A stretch of DNA of 13,903 nucleotides from Pleurotus ostreatus/Saccharomyces cerevisiae fusant (Eukaryota; Opisthokonta). Shown piece after piece: positions 8,023 through 13,903 of this stretch; within the stretch, counting starts at the first letter, position 1; the number at the start of each line of letters is the position of its first letter. The position numbers were made by a program, and so were the translations under genes. Under the pieces are notes generated by a model, which had not been told where the DNA came from, did not search any database, and worked only from the letters and a program-made list of their open reading frames with translations. The stretch spans positions 1 to 13,903 of the forward strand of contig JAMQCK010000928.1 in assembly GCA_024196135.1 (NCBI GenBank). Direction: 5' to 3'.

Positions 8023-9721
8023 ATGAGCAGCCCAATCCAGATTCCTGAGCTTCTACAAACCATCTTTCGCGCAAGCCGAGAGGACGTTGGACCTCGGCGG
8101 GATTTATGTCACTTCGCGCGAGTCTGCCGGACGTGGCATGACGCCGCAATTCCTCTGATATGGGAAGAACTCTTTGACTTGGCCTACTTGCTCCAGCGAC
8201 TTCCCAGAAATGCGCGGACGGTTCAGATCACAGGGGCCTACCTCGGGCAACAACGAAATATCGGCATCGCATTTCCTACTTTTGTAAGTTGGGCACCAGG
8301 GACTTTCCATTTTGATGTTCATGAGAGGTGGGCAGGACATCACCCGCCCTCTAACCAAGGAGGATTGGGCCCCGGTGCTCGAACGGTCCCGCTTCATTAA
8401 GCACTTCGGCTTCATGGAAATCATGTCGGAGCCGCGCAACTATTCCCCAGCGACTATCGATGCCATACTGCAGTGTCCATATCCACTATTTCCCAACCTG
8501 CAATGGTTGAACATCAGCATACGCAGTCCAACGGAGCAGCACACCGACCTCGTGCAATCACTCTTGCGCCCCTCTGTAACGGCGCTGGTCATTCAATATC
8601 AATCGTCCAAAATACTGGGAAACTGCAACCTGCTTGCTCGCAGATGCCCTTCTCTTCGTTGTATCCAGCTGGATACGTCCAGTAGCTGTACCTCTGTCGT
8701 CCCCTCCATGGAGATAGCGGACGCAGTCGCGGCATGGTCCAGCTTGCACAGCGTCGACCTCAAAATCGATGCTGGCCACCCGAATCTTCTGGCCTCACTT
8801 GCGCGCAGTACCAGCCTGGTCGACCTTGCTCTTTCGTTCACCGACGGTGCGGGAGGCGCCCTACCGCTCAATGAGCCCGTCGCCTCCAGTTTCACGGCCC
8901 TCCAGACATTGAAGCTCCGCAACGTATCCGTGAGCCGGGTCTGCGGTCTCCTCGCCGCGCTAGACGGCTCGCCCATCGAGACGATATGCCTCGCCCCTGT
9001 TCTCCTCCACCAGTCCCAGGACAGCCTGCGCACCGTCCTCGAGTCCATCCGCGCTCATTGCTCGCCCGAAACCATGCGCGAGATCGAAGTTTACTTCGAA
9101 GGCCTCGACGCCGTCGAAGTAGCCGGCGACCACTGGCTCCGCACACCCCTGGACATGCACACCATGCGCATCCTCTCCGGCTTCCGCGAGCTCACCTCCG
9201 TGTGGCTCGACGTCACCCTCGGCACCGCGCTCACCGACGACGACTACGCGGAGCTCACGCGGTGGTGGCCAAACCTCCTCAACTTCGACGTGAGCACCAT
9301 CTCGATGCTGCGCTTGTCGGAGGGGGCGGAGAAGACGCCCGCCACCCTGCACACCCTCGTCCACTTCGCGGACAACTGCCCGCACCTCGAGCGCCTCTCC
9401 GTGCCCCTCAGCACGGACGAGGGCCCGCCTGTGAATCGCAAATTCTACGCGAGGCGGAGGCAAAAGCACCCGCTCGTGTCCCTCGATCTCGGCGACTCGC
9501 CTGTGGAGCCCGGGTCCGAGAACGACATTGTCTTGCTTCTCTGCAGTCTGTTTCCGGGTATGCGGGACCCTGATTTCAGCCTCTTGAGCTTCGAGGCGGA
9601 CGAGCCCTGGAGCGCGGGATGGAAGGACGTCGAGAACAGACTGAGTTTGCTGCGCCAAATGGCACGGTATGAAGATATAGAACGTCGCTTGGAGGACGGG
9701 TCCTTGGAACTTGATAATTGA
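8023..9721 (+). CDS. F-box-like/LRR-like protein, complete (paralog B)
   Basis: Exons 8023-8283 and 8336-9721; product 548 aa. The first exon encodes MSSPIQIPELLQTIF and an F-box-like domain (about residues 7-51, with VCRTWHDAA and LIWEEL). The GTAAGT donor at 8284 and GGCAG acceptor at 8331-8335 remove 52 nt and join PTF to DITRPLTKEDW, restoring the frame. The remaining protein shows irregular leucine-rich segments (RRCPSLRCIQL, DNCPHLERLSV) and a charged helical C-terminus. Strong collinear similarity to the gene at 1-1641, for example LDGSPIE.I.LAPVLL and DDDYAE...WWP, shows common descent. The likely role is substrate recognition in an SCF ubiquitin ligase. Agaricomycetes carry large, fast-evolving F-box families, and the target is not predictable. 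It shares its upstream region with the phosphatase and converges with the G alpha gene. Confidence 0.85.
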
Positions 9722-10283
9722 GGCGTGCGCGTTCGTATTCTACTACTTATATTACCCGAGCGCTCTCCCTGCCAAGCTTCTCTCCACACCCACACATCAA
9801 GACGCAGACGTACTATTAGGTATTACTATATACACGGTAACAGAAAGGGAGAAACCGACAGCACAGATAAACTGACAAACAACCGAAAGAGAAGGTCGAA
9901 AAGATTCAGAGATGGACGATTACATGCGAAGACAGCAAGTTTAGAGTATGGGTAAAACAGGCGAGAAATAGGGAACGAGCGAAAAGACGTAGGAGGTACA
10001 CGAAGAAAGAGTCAGGTTCCAAGTGAGTGAGGGGGAGCGCAGGAGAGAAGGGAAGGCGTGCGTAGATGGTAGAAGGTCAATCAGCAGGTAGATGAGACTC
10101 CGTAGAGGGGAACAAGGGACATGTATACGAGGAGATACCGGGTGGGAGAGCTTCGTCTAACACCCCAGTGTATGCCCGACGGGAGCGCGCCAAGAGGAAT
10201 GCGCGCCTCTTGAGGCTGTCCGCCACGCCTAACCCACCATCCAGAGGTCGACAATAAAGAGATGCGCGGTATCATCACCACCG
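9722..10283. other. Convergent intergenic region with a purine-rich stretch
   Basis: It lies between the 3' ends of F-box gene B and the G alpha gene, so both transcripts should end here. From about 9839 to 10060 the plus strand is strongly purine-rich, which makes the minus-strand G alpha 3' region pyrimidine-rich. An AATAAA on the plus strand near 10254 is too far from the F-box stop to be a convincing poly(A) signal. No gene is seen. Confidence 0.5.
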
Positions 10284-12462
10284 TTATACGAGCCGCATAT
10301 TCCGCAGGTTGCCCTTGATGATGATGTCGCGCACCGTCGATATGATCGTCGCCGTCCGTCTCGTGTCCGTCACGGATGTGAAGTGAACTTGAAAATAGTC
10401 AGTATGGTCGAATGGAGGTGCAGCGGGCAAGCACTTACTGTAGAGCTCCCGCTCCTTATTCGGGGTGTATGTTTGGTGCAGGGCACCGAATTTGTTGCGG
10501 AAGTCTACGATCCAATAAGTACGATCACCCGGGATAGGGCTGGATAACACGCACATTTCGATACCGAATCATAGTCGTTTGGTCGATCGCCATAGGATAT
10601 CATATGTTGCCCAAGTTGTACGCCCGCGTCCAGCTTCGACTGGAAGAGGTTGTAAGCGCCGATTCCACATCCACTTCAGTCCGTAATCCGAAGCGTCTAC
10701 CGAACGCGATTCCACAAACTCAACACTCACCTGCAGCAAATCACACTTGTTCAAGAACAGCACCAGGTTCACATGCCCCAGCAGCTTGTTCGACACTACC
10801 GACTTCCACAGCAGCAGCGAGTCCTCCATCCGGTTCACGCGCGGGTCCTCCGTCAGCACCTGGTCGAAGGCGGATATGGGCGCGAGGAAGATGATGGCGT
10901 TTACTGAAGGGAAAGTCAGCAAAAGCTGTCCAAAACAAAGGAAGTAAAGAGAAGAGCGTAGACGGAGGGGTCAGAAAAGAGAGCTCTACGCACCATCCTC
11001 AAAATACGGCGCCCACGCTTGCCGCTGATTCCGCGCACCACCGACGTCGTAGATCTTCCACTGCACGCCTTTGTTGTTCCCGTTCGCGACTGAGAATGTG
11101 TGCTCTACGACGCCCATCGTCTTCAATCTTGCCTTCAGTACATCAGCTGGAACAATTCAAGTCAGCCATCGCTTTGTGTCGCCACTATTGGAGCCTCACC
11201 ATCCGTCGGAATGTACTTCTTTGCCGTTATTCGTGGTATCTCGTCCAAGTAGCTGCGCTAATCAGAACGATTCTCATCTCACCGACGCTCACTCACAATC
11301 CACTGCTCTCCTCCAGCCGTAACCGCCGCTCCTGCAACCGCTGCCTCACCCGCGGGTCGCGCCACAACTCCAACATCGCCGGCGCACACGCATGCAGCGC
11401 ATGCACCGGATCGTCCGGGTCCTCCCACCACCCCTCAATCTCGCCCGTGTGCGCGCTCTTCGGGCTCTTCGACCGGCTCCCCAGCGCGAACGCCTTCTTC
11501 CAGTTCGTCGACGTGTGCACCGCGACCTCCTTCTGCTTCCGCCCGGACCGCGTGTCCGCGGGGGACACGGGCAGCGACTGCGCGCGGTTGTCGGGGATCA
11601 CGATCGTCGGGCTCGGGCGCGCGCCGTTCGCGGGGTTGGAGGGGGCGCTGTAGGAGGGCTGGATGGGCCCGAGGTGCGTGGGCTCGTCTTCGTCGGGTGC
11701 AGAGAGCGATCGCGTGAGGCGATCCTCTAGCGCGACCAGGGGTTCTAGCCGTTGCCGGTAGGCGTCGTAGTTCGGAACCTTCGTGCCGGATGTGGCTGAA
11801 GAAGGGTTGCTCTCGGTCGACCGAACTTCCATCGAGTCATCCACGTCCTCATCGTACGCGTCCGAGATCGCGTCCAGAATTCTGCGAGGGGTAGATTATC
11901 AGTGCTACTCTTACGCGATAGGCAGTTTAGCACACGACGCACCGACGCACAGAGCGCACGAGATTGAGATAGATGACCGCGCGCCATGCGATGCGCTCTT
12001 GGTGGAAGGCGGCTGGCGAGTGAAGAAGCTGGAACTCTGCGTAGGCGGAGTGAGCACATGGCAGGGTGAATGGATAGGCGCGCGCATATAGACGCGTCGC
12101 GTGCGCGAGCTGCGTGCTGATCAGCTTCGCGCGCGCGACGCCACACGCCAGCGCGATCGGGGGAGGGGAGGTGGGAGGAGGGGAGGGGAGCGCGACTGCT
12201 ACTCACGCTTGAGCGTCGTGCTCTTGCCGGACTCAGACTGGCCAAGGAGCAGGACGTGGACCTCGGCGCGCGACTTCTTGCGTTCCAGGCGCTCCTGCCT
12301 GAGCATCTCGTCGATGTTGTCGCTGATTTTCTTCGCGTCGCTCTCGGCGCGCAGGCGGGCCGCGCGCTCCGTGGGCGACTCGTTCTCTGGCGGGAGGAGG
12401 GCTGCTGCGAGCGGGTCTGAGAGGGAGCGACGGCGGTTGGGTTCGATGCGCGGTTTCGCCAT
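10284..12462 (-). CDS. Atypical long G-protein alpha subunit, nine exons
   Basis: Exons, minus strand: 12462-12207, 12036-11943, 11881-11297, 11252-11200, 11146-10994, 10903-10731, 10639-10555, 10504-10439, 10387-10284; product 522 aa against about 350 for canonical subunits. The G boxes are: P-loop GQSESGKST at 74-82; switch I RLKTMGV with arginine finger Arg336 and Mg-ligand Thr339; switch II DVGGARNQR at 363-371; NKCD at 432-435; and FTSVTDT from 491 in place of the TCAT box. The extra length is mainly a Ser/Pro/Asp-rich insertion in the helical domain, about residues 125-290, encoded by the long third exon. Oddities: Ala367 replaces the catalytic Gln (Gln204 in Gi alpha 1); the N-terminus MAKPRI lacks the myristoylation Gly2 and nearby Cys; and the C-terminus LRNMRLV has Met where Gi proteins have Cys. 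The family relays receptor signals by GTP binding. This member probably belongs to the extra, divergent G alphas of Agaricomycetes. Intron 1 (170 nt) is unusually long. Confidence 0.93.
12159..12188 (+). other. G-quadruplex-type G-run cluster within G alpha intron 1
   Basis: Five runs of three or more G (12159-12163, 12165-12168, 12173-12175, 12180-12183, 12185-12188) are separated by loops of 1-4 nt on the plus strand. On the transcribed RNA this is a C-rich pyrimidine tract just after the GTGAGT donor. Confidence 0.6.
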
Positions 12463-13651
12463 GGTCGTCGTCTGCGGCGGCGGGGACGGCGCTGGGTGGG
12501 GACAGAGGGGATGGCGGGCGGAAGCAAGAAGGGCGGAGGCGCCGACTCGCGCGGCAGAACGCGAAAAGCGGGCTTGACGACTCGCGTGGCGCAGTCCACG
12601 TGCGCCGACCGCTTTCCCCGAAGTTCAAGTTTCGTTGGCACGACGACGCGCCGCCCTCTTGTGCTCCTCCTTCTCCTCGGTGTTTTCCGTGGGGGCGACG
12701 AATACACACGAACTCACTCTTGTCCAGGTAGAAGACCCGCACACCAAACAACTTCATTCGAAAATTTCGACAGCTACAGCGTCGGATGTTTGGTAACGGC
12801 ACTTTCGGGACGGTATTCGGTTGGCAAACTCGCCCGACGGAACCTTCCAAACGGTCATAAGCTTCCTCAGCGTTTCCGTCGGCGCTTGCCAGCTTGTGTC
12901 CGGCAGGCGACAGACCGACGTTAGAGGTGCCAAGCTCGGCCCATGAGCCGGGTGGCGCGCGACTGGAACGCGAGAACAAGCTCTGCGGCGCTAGTGACCC
13001 AGGCTTGCATGGAGATCGGCTGTCTACTCGCCTAATTTGTAGGTCAGCGATACCGGGCGCCCCTTCATTTTGTGCTGCGCGCCGGGGGAGGTGAGACGGC
13101 GGCTTGAGGCCGTCTGTGGCTTTGTTCCCCATTAGGAAGTGCTTCATGAACGTTTATAGTCATTTGCTTTATGGCCAGTGCTCGTGCGTTCTGCGTTCGC
13201 CTCACAGTCCTCGTACTGGTCAACTAGAAACTACAGACTCTACCTTCCTCCTCCGAAAGCAACGGACAGACGATCCTTGTGACTTGCACAAATTATTTTA
13301 GCTCCCTTCCAGCGCATGCGAATGTCCCGCGTACTTCTCGGGTCAATCCACAGCTAGAACTTGGGAAAATCTATCCGGCTCGAGGGACGCGTCAACAAGC
13401 ACGCCTGAGGCCCTGAGCGCGCCTTGTCGCCCTTGCGCGTGAGAAGAGTGACGACCGAGTAACCGCCGAGGCGGCGGGCGCCCTCGGCCACGCGCGAGGG
13501 ATCAAGGCCCATAACGACGACGGGCGGAGGGACGGCCGTGGACCGGGGCTCTTTCCGTCGTTAGCTCGGACGACGAGCTGTGCTGTGCACCCTTCCCCCA
13601 CCTTCGAGCTTAGGTCCGCGCCAACTTCTTCTACCCCAGAATGCGCCGGAG
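12463..13651. other. Divergent intergenic region: G alpha (-) and secreted protein (+)
   Basis: No gene is supported in these 1.2 kb. A CACGTG E-box is at 12597-12602. A minus-strand ATG at 12755-12757 opens the peptide MKLFGVRVFYLDK just before a GTGAGT donor at 12717, which could be a 5'-UTR exon or upstream ORF of the G alpha transcript. The long minus-strand frame across 12233-13147 reads through this area out of frame with the G alpha and has no recognisable domain. Confidence 0.45.
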
Positions 13652-13658
13652 ATGCTAG
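13641..13658 (+). promoter_or_regulatory. Five-codon upstream ORF overlapping a start codon
   Basis: ATG at 13641 reads Met-Arg-Arg-Arg-Cys and stops at TAG 13656-13658. The start codon of the signal-peptide protein (13652-13654) lies inside it in another frame, so initiation at the first ATG would compete with the main start. Confidence 0.4.
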
Positions 13659-13903
13659 TCGTCTCCAGCATCGGCCGCTTCCTGCTTCTCTTCTTCACAC
13701 TGCTGGCACTCGCCGCCTTTTCTTCTTCGATTCCGCTGCCTGGCGAGTCCGCGCGGTCGATGAGGCTGCCCGTCACCCGGCAGCTGCTCGCGCCCCGGCA
13801 GGGGCCAGGGCCCTCTGGCGATCCCGAGCCCTCCTCAGACGCAGGTACGTGCGCGCTGCGCCCGCCGCGCTATCTCAGCTCATGCCACGACCATCAGCAG
13901 CAT
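13652..13903 (+). CDS. Secreted or membrane protein, 3' partial (first exon)
   Basis: The frame from ATG 13652 stays open to the window end (84 codons). The N-terminus has the shape of a signal peptide: MLVVSSIGR, then a hydrophobic core FLLLFFTLLALAAF, then a polar stretch. A Pro/Ser-rich, pro-peptide-like segment follows (SMRLPVTRQ and later GPSGDPEPSSDAG). A GTACGT donor at 13845 probably ends the exon in phase 1, so residues after Ala64 may be intron. The family cannot be named from this piece. The LPVTR motif after a signal peptide recalls pro-regions of fungal secreted proteases such as aspartic proteases, which is only a guess. A minus-strand frame over 13561-13776 competes but has no recognisable features. 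Confidence 0.5.
   Translation, partial: MLVVSSIGRFLLLFFTLLALAAFSSSIPLPGESARSMRLPVTRQLLAPRQGPGPSGDPEPSSDAGTCALRPPRYLSSCHDHQQH

Noticed and set aside
8960..9658. 232-codon minus-strand reading frame
   Set aside because: It is antisense to the conserved F-box gene B, has Arg/Glu/Val-rich composition typical of a shadow frame, and shows no domain.
11745..12707. 320-codon minus-strand frame across G alpha exons and introns
   Set aside because: It reads through real G alpha exons in the wrong frame with Arg/Ser/Pro-rich nonsense.
12233..13147. 304-codon minus-strand reading frame overlapping the G alpha start
   Set aside because: It overlaps the certain G alpha first exon in another frame, its composition is low-complexity Arg/Pro/Ser, and it has no recognisable motif. 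Only a short part near 12757 is kept as a possible uORF.

Overview
The window looks like nuclear DNA of a mushroom-forming basidiomycete (Agaricomycetes, possibly Polyporales). Supporting signs are compact genes broken by many 44-60 nt introns with GTRNGT-type donors and CTRAY-type branch sites, GC-rich coding DNA, and a basidiomycete-style gene set: F-box/LRR-like proteins, a secreted histidine acid phosphatase and an atypical long G-protein alpha subunit. Most exons were joined by hand from splice signals and conserved protein motifs. No RNA-seq or database search was available.

Layout, left to right. (1) 1-1641 (+): F-box-like protein whose first few codons lie outside the window. (2) 2061-3331 (+): aldo/keto reductase in nine exons, one of only 18 nt, with an intact catalytic tetrad. 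(3) 3332-5826: about 2.5 kb with no gene I can support, holding degenerate repeats, several perfect hairpins and palindromes. (4) 5827-7470 (-): secreted histidine acid phosphatase (phytase-like) in seven exons. (5) 8023-9721 (+): a second F-box-like protein, clearly paralogous to the first and sharing its intron position. (6) 10284-12462 (-): G-protein alpha subunit in nine exons, predicted 522 aa, with a large helical-domain insertion and a substituted catalytic glutamine. (7) 13652-13903 (+): first exon of a protein with a signal peptide, cut by the window edge.

The genes do not form an obvious single pathway or cluster. The two F-box paralogs flank the reductase and the phosphatase, which suggests local or segmental duplication in an expanding F-box family. 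The F-box proteins would act as substrate receptors of SCF ubiquitin ligases, the reductase in cytosolic NADPH-dependent carbonyl reduction, the phosphatase outside the cell in phosphate scavenging, and the G alpha at a membrane or in the cytosol in signalling.

The most noteworthy object is the G alpha. It keeps the nucleotide-binding frame and the arginine finger. It has Ala where the GTP-hydrolysing Gln of switch II normally sits, and it lacks the N-terminal myristoylation glycine and the C-terminal cysteine of Gi-type subunits. The main gene-structure points are a 51-nt stop-free in-frame intron hidden in the first F-box gene and the 18-nt microexon of the reductase.
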